A DNA stretch of 64,000 bases from Burkholderiales bacterium (lineage in GTDB: Bacteria > Pseudomonadota > Gammaproteobacteria > Burkholderiales > Burkholderiaceae_C): positions 62,001 to 126,000 of the forward strand of contig JAGWTR010000005.1 in NCBI GenBank assembly GCA_028868855.1. Direction: 5' to 3'. This document shows positions 31,715-40,260 of this stretch, piece by piece. Under the pieces are notes generated by a model, which had not been told where the DNA came from, did not search any database, and was given only the letters and a program-made list of their open reading frames with translations. A program made the position numbers and the translations under genes. The first letter of the stretch is position 1; every line of letters starts with the position of its first letter.

Positions 31715-32938
31715 ATGAACCCGCTGCTGTCCAAACTCCAGCCCTATCCGTTCGAGCGCCTACGTGCACTCAACCAGGGCGTCACCCCCAACCCTGCCCT
31801 GCGTCACATCGGCCTGGGAATTGGTGAGCCCAAGCACCCCACGCCCGATTTCATCAAACAAGCTTTGAGCGACGCGCTGGACGGCTTGGCCAGCTACCCA
31901 GCCACCGCAGGCGAGCCCGCCCTGCGTGAGGCCTGCGCCCGCTGGGTGCAGCGTCGCTATGGTTTGAGCCTGAACCCGGCGACCCAGATCCTGCCCGTCA
32001 ACGGCTCGCGCGAAGCCCTGTTTGCCTTGGCGCAGGTGGTGGTCGATCCGACCCAGCACCTGGATCAAGGCGGCCCCGTCGTGGTCTGCCCCAATCCTTT
32101 TTATCAAATCTACGAGGGCGCAGCCCTGCTGGCCGGTGCCCGCATCGTGTTTGCCAACTCGGACCCGGCCCGCAACTTCGCGCCGGACTGGTCCAGCATT
32201 CCCGAATCAACCTGGGCCACCACGCAACTGCTTTATGTCTGCTCGCCGGGCAATCCCACCGGCGCCGTCATGCCACTGGACGAATGGGCGCGCCTGTTCG
32301 ACCTGAGCGACCGGCACGGCTTTGTGATTGCCGCCGACGAGTGCTACTCCGAGATCTATTTCCGCGAAGGCGCCGACGCTGCCCCCTTGGGCGGCCTGGA
32401 AGCCGCCGCCAAGCTCGGCCGAGGCGATTTCCGCAACCTGATCTCGCTGACCAGTCTGTCCAAACGCTCCAACGTGCCGGGGATGCGTTCGGGCTTCGTG
32501 GCCGGGGATGCCGAGTTGATGAAGGCCTTCTTGCTCTACCGCACCTACCACGGCAGTGCCATGATCCCTACCGTGCAGCGCGCCAGCGTCGCCGCCTGGG
32601 ACGATGAAGCGCACGTCATTGAAAACCGGGCGCTGTACCGTCAAAAATTTGAACGCGTCACGCCTATTTTGGCCTCCTGCATGGACGTGGCCCTGCCCGA
32701 CGCGGGTTTTTACCTCTGGGCCGGAGTGCCCAAGCACATTGGGCAAGGCAGTGACGAATGGTTCACCAGAGAATTGCTCACTCAATACAATGTGACGGTA
32801 TTGCCTGGCAGCTACCTCGCCCGCCAAGCCAATGGCGTCAACCCAGGCGCGGGCCGTGTGCGCATGGCCCTGGTCGCCGCTGTGGACGAGTGCGTCGAAG
32901 CGGCGCAGCGCATCCAGGCCTTCATCCAATCGTTCTGA
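31715..32938 (+). CDS. dapC: Succinyldiaminopimelate transaminase DapC
   Basis: This class-I PLP aminotransferase, 407 residues, forms N-succinyl-LL-diaminopimelate in lysine and peptidoglycan synthesis. It shows [12 protein letters not shown], the PLP region [16 protein letters not shown] and the lysine-bearing [18 protein letters not shown] with downstream Arg for the substrate carboxylate. It is followed by dapD after 25 bases and, beyond a PilU-like gene, dapE, so it heads the succinylase-branch cluster dapC-dapD-dapE. Confidence 0.93.
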   Translation: MNPLLSKLQPYPFERLRALNQGVTPNPALRHIGLGIGEPKHPTPDFIKQALSDALDGLASYPATAGEPALREACARWVQRRYGLSLNPATQILPVNGSREALFALAQVVVDPTQHLDQGGPVVVCPNPFYQIYEGAALLAGARIVFANSDPARNFAPDWSSIPESTWATTQLLYVCSPGNPTGAVMPLDEWARLFDLSDRHGFVIAADECYSEIYFREGADAAPLGGLEAAAKLGRGDFRNLISLTSLSKRSNVPGMRSGFVAGDAELMKAFLLYRTYHGSAMIPTVQRASVAAWDDEAHVIENRALYRQKFERVTPILASCMDVALPDAGFYLWAGVPKHIGQGSDEWFTRELLTQYNVTVLPGSYLARQANGVNPGAGRVRMALVAAVDECVEAAQRIQAFIQSF

Positions 32939-32963
32939 TTTTCATTTATTTGACTGTTGCCCC

Positions 32964-33797
32964 ATGACCCAAGCCCTGCAAACACCCCTCCAAACCGTCA
33001 TCGACAACGCCTGGGAACAGCGCACCTCCCTGTCCGCCGCCGCCGCCCCGGCCGAAGTGCGTGACGCCGTCAACCACATCATCGACCAGCTCGACAGCGG
33101 CAAGCTGCGCGTGGCCGAGAAGATCAACGGCCAGTGGGAAACCCACCAGTGGGTCAAGAAGGCTGTGCTGCTGAGCTTCCGCCTGAACGACAACGTGCCC
33201 ATGGGCCAAGGCGACCTGCAGTTCTACGACAAGGTCCCCACCAAGTACACCGGCTGGAGCGCCGAGCAACTGGCCGCCTCCGGCGTGCGCGTGGTGCCGC
33301 CCGCCGTGGCCCGCCGTGGCAGCTTCCAGGCCAAGAACGTGATCCTGATGCCGTCCTACGTCAACATCGGCGCTTACGTCGATGAAGGCGCCATGGTCGA
33401 CACCTGGGCCACCGTCGGCTCCTGCGCCCAGATCGGCAAGAACGTGCACCTGTCCGGCGGCGTCGGCATCGGTGGCGTGCTCGAGCCCCTGCAGGCCAAC
33501 CCCACCATCATCGAAGACAACTGCTTCATCGGTGCCCGCTCCGAAGTGGTCGAAGGCGTGATTGTGGAAGAAAACTCCGTCATCTCCATGGGCGTGTACC
33601 TCGGCCAGAGCACCAAGATTTACGACCGCGCCACTGGCGAAGTGAGCTATGGGCGCATCCCCGCCGGCTCGGTGGTGGTCAGCGGCAACCTGCCCAGCGC
33701 CGACGGCAAGTACTCGCTGTATTGCGCTGTGATCGTCAAACGCGTGGATGCGCAAACGCGCTCCAAGACCAGCATCAACGACCTGCTGCGCGCTTAA
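32964..33797 (+). CDS. dapD: Tetrahydrodipicolinate N-succinyltransferase DapD
   Basis: The 277-residue trimeric left-handed beta-helix enzyme transfers succinyl from succinyl-CoA to tetrahydrodipicolinate. After an alpha-helical N-terminal domain, hexapeptide repeats run from about 110 ([20 protein letters not shown]), with [14 protein letters not shown] and [11 protein letters not shown] loops, and the C-terminal [12 protein letters not shown]. The start MTQALQTPL fits family length. It is part of the dap cluster. Confidence 0.97.
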   Translation: MTQALQTPLQTVIDNAWEQRTSLSAAAAPAEVRDAVNHIIDQLDSGKLRVAEKINGQWETHQWVKKAVLLSFRLNDNVPMGQGDLQFYDKVPTKYTGWSAEQLAASGVRVVPPAVARRGSFQAKNVILMPSYVNIGAYVDEGAMVDTWATVGSCAQIGKNVHLSGGVGIGGVLEPLQANPTIIEDNCFIGARSEVVEGVIVEENSVISMGVYLGQSTKIYDRATGEVSYGRIPAGSVVVSGNLPSADGKYSLYCAVIVKRVDAQTRSKTSINDLLRA

Positions 33798-33824
33798 ACC
33801 CAATCGACCCCCAAGGAGATCTTG

Positions 33825-35027
33825 ATGAGTGAAGGCAATCTGGAACGAGTGCTGCGCCTGATGGCTGAGAAGAAGGCATCAGACGTTTTCCTCTCGGCCG
33901 CCACCCCCATCCTCATCAAGATCAACGGGCAGATCCTGCAACTGACTGATCAGCCGCTCAAGCCATCGCAGCCGCGTCAATTGCTGGCGGAAATGCTCTC
34001 GCCCACGCAAATGGAAGAGCTGGATGAAAACGGCGAACTCAACGTCGGCCTGACCATCCCGGGCGTGGCCATCTTCCGGCTCAGCGCGTTCAAGCAACGC
34101 GGGTCGATCGCAGCCGTGTTCCGCTACATCCCATCTGACATTCCTGCACTGGAGACGCTGAACCTGCCTAGCGTCCTATCGTCAATGGTGATGGAAAAGC
34201 GTGGCCTGATCATCGTCTCGGGCGCCACCGGCACAGGCAAAAGCACCACCCTGGCATCCATGCTTGAATTGCGCAACCAGCGCATGACCGGACACATCCT
34301 CACCATTGAAGATCCGCTGGAATTTTTGTTCTCTAATAAAAAATCGGTGGTCAACCAACGCGAGGTGGGGCGTGACACAGTATCGCTGCAAGTGGGTTTG
34401 CGCAACGCCTTGCGACAGGCGCCAGACTGCATCCTGATCGGTGAAATTCGTGATCGGGAAACCATGACGGCGGCCATCTCTTATGCGCTGTCGGGTCACC
34501 TGGTCCTGTCCACCCTGCATGCCAACAACAGCTATCACGCCCTGGGCCGCATTCTTTCTTTTTACAGCCCGGAATCACGTCCAGCGCTGTTGAGTGACTT
34601 GGCATCGGGCCTCAAGGCCATCGTGTCGCAACGGCTTCTGCGCTCTACCGCCGGCGGTCGCGTGCCCACGGTCGAAGTGCTGCTCAACACCAAGCTGGTT
34701 TCCGAGTTGATCGAAAAAGGCGACTTCCCTGGCGTCAAGGAAGCGATGGAAAAGTCCATGGCCGAAGGCTCGCAAACCTTTGAGCAGGACATCGCGCGAC
34801 TGATCAACGAAGGCCAAGTTACGCGCGACGAAGGCCTGGCCAATGCCGACTCGCCCACCAACCTGATGTGGCGCCTGCAAAACGATCAAAGCGCCTCGAC
34901 CAAGCTCACGGCCAAGGCCGAAGAAGTTGACCACGGACCCTCGTTCACCGAGATCACCCTGGACGTTAACAACGATGCGCGTGGCTCCAAATTCGGCAAC
35001 ACCGCCTTTGGCTCAACCCGCTTCTGA
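33825..35027 (+). CDS. PilT/PilU-family type IV pilus retraction ATPase
   Basis: The 400-residue GspE/PilT-superfamily ATPase starts [10 protein letters not shown] after AAGGAG. An N-terminal PAS-like domain is followed by Walker [11 protein letters not shown] (about 132-141), an Asp box with [10 protein letters not shown], Walker [10 protein letters not shown] and the His box LSTLHANNS. The long C-terminal tail is PilU-like rather than PilT. It stands between dapD and dapE with no pilus genes nearby. Retraction-accessory function is inferred from family; the placement in a lysine cluster is a conserved oddity in this group, as I recall. Confidence 0.85.
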   Translation: MSEGNLERVLRLMAEKKASDVFLSAATPILIKINGQILQLTDQPLKPSQPRQLLAEMLSPTQMEELDENGELNVGLTIPGVAIFRLSAFKQRGSIAAVFRYIPSDIPALETLNLPSVLSSMVMEKRGLIIVSGATGTGKSTTLASMLELRNQRMTGHILTIEDPLEFLFSNKKSVVNQREVGRDTVSLQVGLRNALRQAPDCILIGEIRDRETMTAAISYALSGHLVLSTLHANNSYHALGRILSFYSPESRPALLSDLASGLKAIVSQRLLRSTAGGRVPTVEVLLNTKLVSELIEKGDFPGVKEAMEKSMAEGSQTFEQDIARLINEGQVTRDEGLANADSPTNLMWRLQNDQSASTKLTAKAEEVDHGPSFTEITLDVNNDARGSKFGNTAFGSTRF

Positions 35028-35049
35028 TTCGCCTCAAGGCCGCCCGACC

Positions 35050-36204
35050 ATGACCCCCACATTGCGCCTGACCGAGGCGCTCATTGCCCGCCCGTCGGTC
35101 ACCCCCGACGATGGCGGATGCCAGCAAGTCGTCGCCGAACGCCTGCAAGTGTTGGGCTTTGAATGCCACACCCTGACCTTTGGCCCGAGCGTTGCCCCCG
35201 TGGCCAACCTTTGGGCCATCAAGCGCGGTCGCGGCCATGCCAGCGGCGCGCCCACCCTGGTGTTTGCCGGACACACCGATGTGGTCCCCACCGGTCCGCT
35301 GGACCAATGGACAACCCCCCCGTTCGTCCCCAGCCACCGCAATGGAATGCTCTACGGACGCGGCGCCGCCGACATGAAAACCTCGCTGGCGGCCATGTTG
35401 GTAGCCACCGAAGAATTCGTCGCCACCCACCCGCAACACACCGGCAGCGTCGCCTTCTTGCTCACCAGCGATGAAGAAGGCCCTTCGGTGGACGGCACCG
35501 TCAAGGTCTGCGAATGGCTCACCCAGCGCGGCGAGCGCCTGGACTGTTGCATCGTGGGCGAGCCCACCTCGGTGAAGTCGGTGGGCGACATGATCAAGAA
35601 TGGCCGACGTGGCTCGCTCTCAGGCAAGCTGCGCATCAAGGGCGTGCAAGGCCACATCGCCTACCCGCAACTGGCCAAGAACCCCATCCACCTGGCCGCC
35701 CCGGCCCTGGCCGAACTGGCTGCCATCATCTGGGACGCCGGCAACGAGCACTTCCCGCCCACCAGCTGGCAGATGTCCAACATCCATGCGGGCACCGGCG
35801 CCAACAACGTCATCCCTGGCGAGTTGGTGATTGATTTCAATTTCCGCTTCTCGACCGAATCCACGCCCGAGGGCTTGAAAGAACGCCTGCAAGCCGTGTT
35901 GGCCCAGCACGGTCTTGAATTTGAGATCGACTGGACCTTGGGCGGCCGCCCTTTCCTGACCCGGCCGGGCAGCCTGATCGAAGCCATCGCCGGCGCGATC
36001 AAGGACGTCACCGGCCTCACCACCGAGCTGTCCACCACCGGCGGCACGTCTGACGGCCGCTTCATTGCGCAGATCTGCCCGCAAGTGGTCGAGTTTGGTC
36101 CCGTCAACGCCAGCATCCACAAGATCGACGAGCACGTGGCCGTGGCCGACATCGAGCCCCTGAAAAACATCTACCGCCAAACCTTGGAAAGACTGTTGTC
36201 GTGA
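35050..36204 (+). CDS. dapE: Succinyl-diaminopimelate desuccinylase DapE
   Basis: This M20-family di-zinc hydrolase, 384 residues, releases LL-diaminopimelate. Metal and catalytic residues are visible in [32 protein letters not shown] and the C-terminal [10 protein letters not shown], with the dimerisation lid ([15 protein letters not shown]) between. The start [12 protein letters not shown] lies 22 bases after the PilU-like gene. Its stop overlaps the GTG of prmB. Confidence 0.96.
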   Translation: MTPTLRLTEALIARPSVTPDDGGCQQVVAERLQVLGFECHTLTFGPSVAPVANLWAIKRGRGHASGAPTLVFAGHTDVVPTGPLDQWTTPPFVPSHRNGMLYGRGAADMKTSLAAMLVATEEFVATHPQHTGSVAFLLTSDEEGPSVDGTVKVCEWLTQRGERLDCCIVGEPTSVKSVGDMIKNGRRGSLSGKLRIKGVQGHIAYPQLAKNPIHLAAPALAELAAIIWDAGNEHFPPTSWQMSNIHAGTGANNVIPGELVIDFNFRFSTESTPEGLKERLQAVLAQHGLEFEIDWTLGGRPFLTRPGSLIEAIAGAIKDVTGLTTELSTTGGTSDGRFIAQICPQVVEFGPVNASIHKIDEHVAVADIEPLKNIYRQTLERLLS

Positions 36205-37082
36205 CCACCGTCATTGAACTGATCGAAACCGCCAGCGCCCGCCTCACCCAGGCGGGTGTTTCATTTGGGCACGGCACCCTCAACGCCTTTGACGAAGCCG
36301 CCTGGCTGGTGCTGTGGAAGTTGGGCCTGCCCCTCGACGATCTGGATGGCGTGGCCGACCAGCCTGTTGAAGCAGACCGCCAGGCCGAGGTTGACGCCCT
36401 CATTACTCAGCGCATTGAAACCCGCAAGCCGGCCGCCTACCTGACCAACGAAGCCTGGCTGCAAGGCGTGCCCTTTTACGTGGACGAACGCACCATCGTG
36501 CCCAGGTCGTTCATTGCCGAAGTGATCGCCGACGGCAGCATTGACCATTGGCTGAGCGAGCGCACCCACCGCGTGTTGGACCTGTGCACCGGCAATGGCA
36601 GCCTGGCCGTGATCGCGGCCATGGCCTACCCCGAGGTGACCGTGGACGCCGTGGACATCAGCGCGGACGCCCTGGCCGTGGCACGCATCAATGTGGACCG
36701 ACATGGCTTGGCCGACCGCATCACCCTGATCCAAAGCGATGGCTTGGCACAGGCACGAGGGCCGTATGACTTGATCTTGTGCAACCCGCCGTATGTGAAC
36801 GCCCAGTCGATGCGCGCTTTGCCCGCCGAGTATTTGGCCGAGCCTGAACTGGCCTTGGCGTCCGGGGATGATGGGATGGATTTCACACGGACCTTGCTGG
36901 CCACTTTGGAAGCCCATCCTGGTCGGTATCTGTCGCCGGAGGCCGTGCTGGTCTTGGAGATTGGCAACGAGCGCGAAAATTTTGAGCGGGCGTTTCCGGA
37001 TCTGGAAGTGGTCTGGCTGGAAACCAGCGGTGGCAACTCGTCGGTCTGCGTGATCTTTCCGTTTGCGGCAGGGGCGGTTTAG
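36201..37082 (+). CDS. prmB: Ribosomal protein L3 glutamine methyltransferase PrmB
   Basis: This SAM-dependent enzyme methylates a glutamine in uL3. The 293-residue product begins with GTG, its codon overlapping the dapE stop as GTGA. After the N-terminal substrate domain ([19 protein letters not shown]), [10 protein letters not shown] is followed by the SAM motif [12 protein letters not shown] and catalytic NPPY ([11 protein letters not shown]). Length and motifs match PrmB better than PrmC. It is the last gene of the dap operon; an accessory segment begins within four bases of its stop. Confidence 0.94.
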   Translation: MTTVIELIETASARLTQAGVSFGHGTLNAFDEAAWLVLWKLGLPLDDLDGVADQPVEADRQAEVDALITQRIETRKPAAYLTNEAWLQGVPFYVDERTIVPRSFIAEVIADGSIDHWLSERTHRVLDLCTGNGSLAVIAAMAYPEVTVDAVDISADALAVARINVDRHGLADRITLIQSDGLAQARGPYDLILCNPPYVNAQSMRALPAEYLAEPELALASGDDGMDFTRTLLATLEAHPGRYLSPEAVLVLEIGNERENFERAFPDLEVVWLETSGGNSSVCVIFPFAAGAV

Positions 37083-37085
37083 TGT

Positions 37086-37150
37086 GCTCGCAGGCCTTGC
37101 TTTCCAAAGCAACAACTCGTCAAATGGACTACCCATGGCAGTACCACGCC
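37086..37150 (+). repeat. Copy A of a DJ-1/PfpI gene tail (imperfect direct repeat)
   Basis: About 65 bases beginning just after the prmB stop encode ALLSKATTRQMDYPWQYHA, matching the C-terminal end of the broken DJ-1/PfpI gene (LELAKATARQMDYPWQHHD) at 38768-38831. From CAAAGC onward the two copies differ at about 4 of 44 bases; upstream there is a 2-base indel. The rest of this first gene is absent, so it is a fragment directly fused to the prmB 3' end. Confidence 0.75.
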
Positions 37151-37169
37151 ATGCAGCAAGGATCTCTTA

Positions 37170-37562
37170 ATGAAAATAACGTTACTCTACGGCGGCATCC
37201 TGGCAATTTGGTTCGTCGTTCTGAGCGTTCGAGTGATCGCCGGAAGAGTGGGCCGAGGAAACCCAAGTCTTGGTGACGGCGGCAATCCAGCCATGTTCCG
37301 GCGCATACGAGGTCACGCAAATTTTGCCGAGTACGTTCCGCTGGCGCTCTTACTTATCGGCTTTCTTGAATTGGGCGGTTTGCCGCAATGGCAATTGCAC
37401 GCTCTTGGTACAGCACTGGTGGTAGGGCGCGTCCTGCATGGCTATGCGCTTTCTTTTACGAGTGACAGTCCGTTTGGGCGTACCGCAGGTATTGCACTCA
37501 CTCTTTTAGTGATTTCAGGTGCAGCTGTTTTAAGCATCTGCAAGTATGGTGGCTGGGCCTAA
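37170..37562 (+). CDS. MAPEG family membrane protein (cassette-like)
   Basis: The 130-residue protein has four membrane helices and the MAPEG fold: RIRGHANFAEYVPLALLLIGFLE (split pattern with GHANFAEYVPLAL) and RVLHGYALSF. MAPEG members include glutathione-dependent membrane enzymes; bacterial ones are mostly uncharacterised. Codons are more A+T-rich than in the neighbours. The TAA stop lies inside GCCTAAC, the inverse-core box of an attC-like site. It resembles MAPEG genes often carried in integron cassettes. A second, dissimilar MAPEG gene is at 52.5 kb. Confidence 0.85.
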   Translation: MKITLLYGGILAIWFVVLSVRVIAGRVGRGNPSLGDGGNPAMFRRIRGHANFAEYVPLALLLIGFLELGGLPQWQLHALGTALVVGRVLHGYALSFTSDSPFGRTAGIALTLLVISGAAVLSICKYGGWA

Positions 37563-37600
37563 CCAGGCGTTCAACTCGGACAATTTGCAGCATCAAACAT
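37557..37600 (+). repeat. attC-like left half-site after MAPEG gene
   Basis: GCCTAAC (37557-37563) overlaps the MAPEG stop and is followed by CAGGCGTTCAACTCGGAC, a run typical of the left arm (R''-L'') of integron attC sites. No matching right arm or GTTRRRY box is found before the next ATG at 37604, so only half the site is present. Confidence 0.5.
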
Positions 37601-37603
37601 CAC

Positions 37604-38065
37604 ATGCGTGTCCTTGAGCTGAAGATTCCCCCGCCCCTCGTAGCGCTGCTCATCGGCACTGCAATGTGGTTTGTCTCGCGGTCAGGGCCATCGCTTGAGC
37701 TTTCGTTCCTCGTTCGCGCCATCAGCGCCATTGCGGTTGCCGTCCTGGGCGGCGCGGTCAGCTTCGCTGGCAATATGCAGTTCAGGCGTGCAAAGACAAC
37801 CGTCAATCCTTTGAGGCCTGAAAACGCGTCTTCGCTGGTCACATCGGGCATCTATCGCTTCACGCGCAATCCGATGTATCTTGGCCTTCTGTTGGTTGTT
37901 GTTGGCTGGGCTGTGTTCCTCTCATCGGCTTGGGCACTCTCTGGGCCGGTCGTCTTTGTTCTCTACATTGGCCGCTTCCAAATTACGCCTGAGGAGAGAG
38001 TTCTCTCCGCGAAATTCGGAGCGGCATACTCCAACTACACATCTCAGGTGCGTCGGTGGCTGTGA
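37604..38065 (+). CDS. Isoprenylcysteine carboxylmethyltransferase-like membrane protein
   Basis: The 153-residue protein has about four membrane helices and the PEMT/ICMT family signature: GIYRFTRNPMYLG followed by ITPEERVLSAKFGAAYSNY and a terminal VRRW. These enzymes use SAM to methylate lipids or prenylated substrates; bacterial short forms have unknown substrates. It is A+T-richer than flanking core genes. The stop is followed one base later by GCCTAAC. It is a typical integron-cassette gene type. Confidence 0.85.
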   Translation: MRVLELKIPPPLVALLIGTAMWFVSRSGPSLELSFLVRAISAIAVAVLGGAVSFAGNMQFRRAKTTVNPLRPENASSLVTSGIYRFTRNPMYLGLLLVVVGWAVFLSSAWALSGPVVFVLYIGRFQITPEERVLSAKFGAAYSNYTSQVRRWL

Positions 38066-38066
38066 G

Positions 38067-38104
38067 GCCTAACCAGATCCCAAGCGTTAACTAGGGCGTT
38101 AGCC
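38067..38104 (+). repeat. attC-like site with shortened centre
   Basis: GCCTAAC (38067-38073) and GTTAGCC (38098-38104) bracket 24 bases that include GCGTTAACTAGG, like the right arm (L'-R') of an attC. The outer boxes are complementary at 6 of 7 positions. At 38 bases the site is shorter than known functional attCs, so an internal deletion is likely. Confidence 0.5.
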
Positions 38105-38138
38105 CCTACGCAAAAACACGAATCGAACAGGGGAAAAG

Positions 38139-38246
38139 ATGAGCAGCAGTCGCATTGACCATCGCTACGTTGATTCAGAATCAGGAAAGACCATCGACGT
38201 TGTTCCCGTCTCGCAACAAGCACCTCAACCGCGGCTGTTTGGCTGA
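38139..38246 (+). CDS. Small cassette-like ORF (35 aa)
   Basis: This frame begins MSSSRIDHRYVDSESGKT and ends PRLFG. It has a good AGGGGAAAAG ribosome site directly before its ATG and starts 35 bases after the GTTAGCC box, as expected for the first gene of a cassette. No homologue is recognised; the product is soluble and charged. It may be a real small protein or the start of a truncated gene, since a different hydrophobic frame follows. Confidence 0.4.
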   Translation: MSSSRIDHRYVDSESGKTIDVVPVSQQAPQPRLFG

Positions 38247-38288
38247 ATAGCTCGGTCTTATAGAGGGCGAGTCGACAAAAGCGGATGG

Positions 38289-38387
38289 ATGCAGTTGATC
38301 GGACTGATACCTGTCATCGGCTGGATCCTGGTCATCGTATGGCTGGCTCAAGAATCAAAACCATCCCCGCATACAAAAACCCCATGA
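38289..38387 (+). CDS. Short hydrophobic ORF, possible DUF805-like tail
   Basis: This 32-codon frame, starting MQLIGLIPVIGWILVIVWLA, has one membrane helix and resembles the last helix of DUF805-type proteins. Its TGA overlaps the ATG of the DJ-1/PfpI gene (ATGA). It is probably the 3' remnant of a longer membrane-protein cassette; an independent small peptide cannot be excluded. Confidence 0.35.
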   Translation: MQLIGLIPVIGWILVIVWLAQESKPSPHTKTP

Positions 38388-38840
38388 CTCGCAACGTCGG
38401 CACCTACCTTTACCCGGAAGTCGAGGTGCTTGACTTTGCTGGTCCCTTTGAGGTGTTCACAACGGCCAGCAGGGTAAGCAAAAAGCTTACGCCAGGTGAT
38501 AACGAACCCTTCAAGGTGTTTTCGATCGCGCAAGCCACTGATCCTGTTCAAGCTAGAGCAGGTTTATCCATAGTGCCTGAGTACACGTTCAAGACGCAAC
38601 CCGATATTGACGTTCTCATCATTCCTGGCGGCGTGGTCGACAAGGAGCACCGCGAGCTTCCCTCAGCTTGAGGTCGTCAATAACGCACGCTGGGTCGAGC
38701 AAGGCAAGTTGGTCACATCGGCTGGCATATCGGCCGGCATTGATATGTGCCTCTTTCTTGTCGGCAGGCTCGCAGGGCTTGAGCTTGCCAAAGCAACAGC
38801 TCGTCAAATGGACTACCCCTGGCAGCACCATGACGCGTGA
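38384..38840 (+). pseudogene. Broken DJ-1/PfpI-family protein gene
   Basis: The first frame (from 38384) gives an N-terminal DJ-1/PfpI domain: TYLYPEVEVLDFAGPFEVF and IDVLIIPGGVVDKEH. It stops at 38671. A second frame then continues FPQLEVVNNARWVEQGK and SAGISAGIDMCLFLVGRLAG to a stop at 38840. Relative to the family, about 45 residues between the two parts are gone, including the nucleophile-elbow Cys segment (SVCTGAFLLA in relatives), and the frame shifts. The gene is therefore inactive. The family includes glutamine-amidotransferase-like domains of transcriptional regulators and glyoxalases. Confidence 0.82.
38768..38831 (+). repeat. Copy B of the DJ-1/PfpI gene tail
   Basis: This is the 3' end of the broken DJ-1/PfpI gene and the partner of copy A at 37086-37150. 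The two copies are in direct orientation, so about 1.7 kb holding the MAPEG and ICMT-like genes is bracketed by homologous gene ends. Confidence 0.75.
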
Positions 38841-38888
38841 ATCACCGACACTGGCCATGCCTTCGGCCTTCTTTTGGTGGCGTTAGGC
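38833..38888 (+). repeat. attC-like right end (GTTAGGC) after PfpI relic
   Basis: GTTAGGC (38882-38888), a perfect core-site consensus, lies 41 bases after the relic's stop. The preceding bases can form an imperfect hairpin (CACC...GGCC with GGCC...GGTGG), but no RYYYAAC partner is visible, so the left arm is lost or diverged. Confidence 0.35.
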
Positions 38889-39026
38889 CGTCAGGTCTCT
38901 TTACAAAGGTGTCATGCGCGCGCATGCTCCGCGAAGTTAAGGTTATCGCAGACCCGGCGAGAAACGACGTTGGCCTGATAAGCCCGATCCGTCAGGCACC
39001 CACCTCTGCCCAGTCGGGAGAACCGA

Positions 39027-39548
39027 ATGCAACTTCACGGCTCCTGCCACTGCGCGAAGGTCAGGTTCACGGTCGAATCGCCAGAGCCGGTGCCCTTCAT
39101 GCGTTGCTATTGTTCGATCTGCCGCAAGACCGCAGGCGCCGGCGGCTATGCCATCAACCTGGGCGCGATAACCAGGAGCATGAAAGTGCAAGGCAAGCGG
39201 GAGCTTCGAATCTACCGCGCGCATCTGCCAGACGACGAAGGAATTGGTACCCACCTGAGCTCGGCTCGTCGCTACTTCTGCCGGCACTGTGGAAGTGCGC
39301 TGTGGCTCTGGGATCCAACATGGCCCGAACTGGTGCACCCGCACGCCAGCGCCATCGACACCCCACTTCCGACCCCGCCAGAGAACGTGCACTGCTTGCT
39401 TGATTCCAAGGCACCGTGGGTCCGAGTGGAAGGTCACCCGAATGACCCGTGCTTCGACCACTATCCGAGCATGTCGCTGGCGCAGTGGCATGAACGCAAA
39501 GGACTCAAGTCGCTCGCGGAGCCAAGGCGAGACAGCGAGACAAGCTAA
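39027..39548 (+). CDS. GFA family (CENP-V/GFA domain) zinc protein
   Basis: The 173-residue member of the glutathione-dependent formaldehyde-activating enzyme/CENP-V fold has the zinc-binding Cys sets GSCHCAKVRF, MRCYCSICRKTAG and YFCRHCGSALW. Despite the family name, most bacterial members have unknown roles and are not proven formaldehyde enzymes. The C-terminal part (SMSLAQWHERKGL) is normal for the family. It is preceded by about 185 bases with no gene, which contain only the GTTAGGC box and nothing else clear. Confidence 0.85.
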   Translation: MQLHGSCHCAKVRFTVESPEPVPFMRCYCSICRKTAGAGGYAINLGAITRSMKVQGKRELRIYRAHLPDDEGIGTHLSSARRYFCRHCGSALWLWDPTWPELVHPHASAIDTPLPTPPENVHCLLDSKAPWVRVEGHPNDPCFDHYPSMSLAQWHERKGLKSLAEPRRDSETS

Positions 39549-39574
39549 AGCACTCGAACTCACGGAGGAGCGAT

Positions 39575-40165
39575 ATGCGCGCTTACAAGCCACTTCTTAT
39601 CGTGTTGTCGGCCTTGTCGGTCTTGTCCGGCTGCGCGTCACAGGCCTATCGAGACACCCCAAATGGAAAGTTTGTCGGGGAACTGGATGTCCGGTGGGTC
39701 AAGAACGACTATTTCCTGTTTCTTCCGAGCCAAGTCCACCCGTTCACGTTCATCCGAAAAGATGGCTCCATTGTTCGCCCAGGTCCGATGTACACGGATG
39801 GGGGTTCTATCCCGAGGTTTCTTTGGGGGATCAAAGGCTACTCGCCCTGGGGCTACGCTCCGGCGTACATCGTGCATGACTGGCTATTTGAAGCTCAGCA
39901 CTGCCACTACGCACCCGACAATCAGTTTTCGTTCAGCGACTCTGTTTCGCTGATGGCCGAGGGGCTCAAGGCAGTCATGGAGCAAAGCCCTGAAGTTCGA
40001 AACTATTTCGTCTTTGATACGGTAGTTGCAGCCATTGGCTCGCCTATCGCGGAGCGTCTGTGGGAGAAAGGCTCGTGCAAAGCACCCGGGCTGACCGAAA
40101 AATCACTTCAGGAACTCGGCAGACAACCTCCTGGCGATCTACTCATGACAATCAAGTTTGAATGA
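39575..40165 (+). CDS. DUF1353 domain lipoprotein
   Basis: The 196-residue protein has a lipoprotein signal peptide (lipobox LSGC at about 17-20) and a DUF1353 domain: YTDGGSIPRFLWG followed by YAPAYIVHDWLFEAQHC. DUF1353 proteins are small, of unknown function, and frequent in phages and accessory regions. A strong GGAGGAG ribosome site precedes the ATG. The predicted location is the outer-membrane inner leaflet or periplasm. It is the last gene of the accessory segment before the ABC-F gene. Confidence 0.8.
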   Translation: MRAYKPLLIVLSALSVLSGCASQAYRDTPNGKFVGELDVRWVKNDYFLFLPSQVHPFTFIRKDGSIVRPGPMYTDGGSIPRFLWGIKGYSPWGYAPAYIVHDWLFEAQHCHYAPDNQFSFSDSVSLMAEGLKAVMEQSPEVRNYFVFDTVVAAIGSPIAERLWEKGSCKAPGLTEKSLQELGRQPPGDLLMTIKFE

Positions 40166-40260
40166 CGGAGCCTGTCCGACATTGACTGCTGGCCCGAAGA
40201 AAAAAGCGCGCTTGATACACTGCCGCGCCGCCCCGGCCTATTCCCGAGTTACCGTTTTCC

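Noticed and set aside
37086-38831. Insertion sequence or transposon bounded by the direct repeats
   Set aside because: No transposase gene and no terminal inverted repeats; the repeats are coding gene ends, fitting cassette recombination better.
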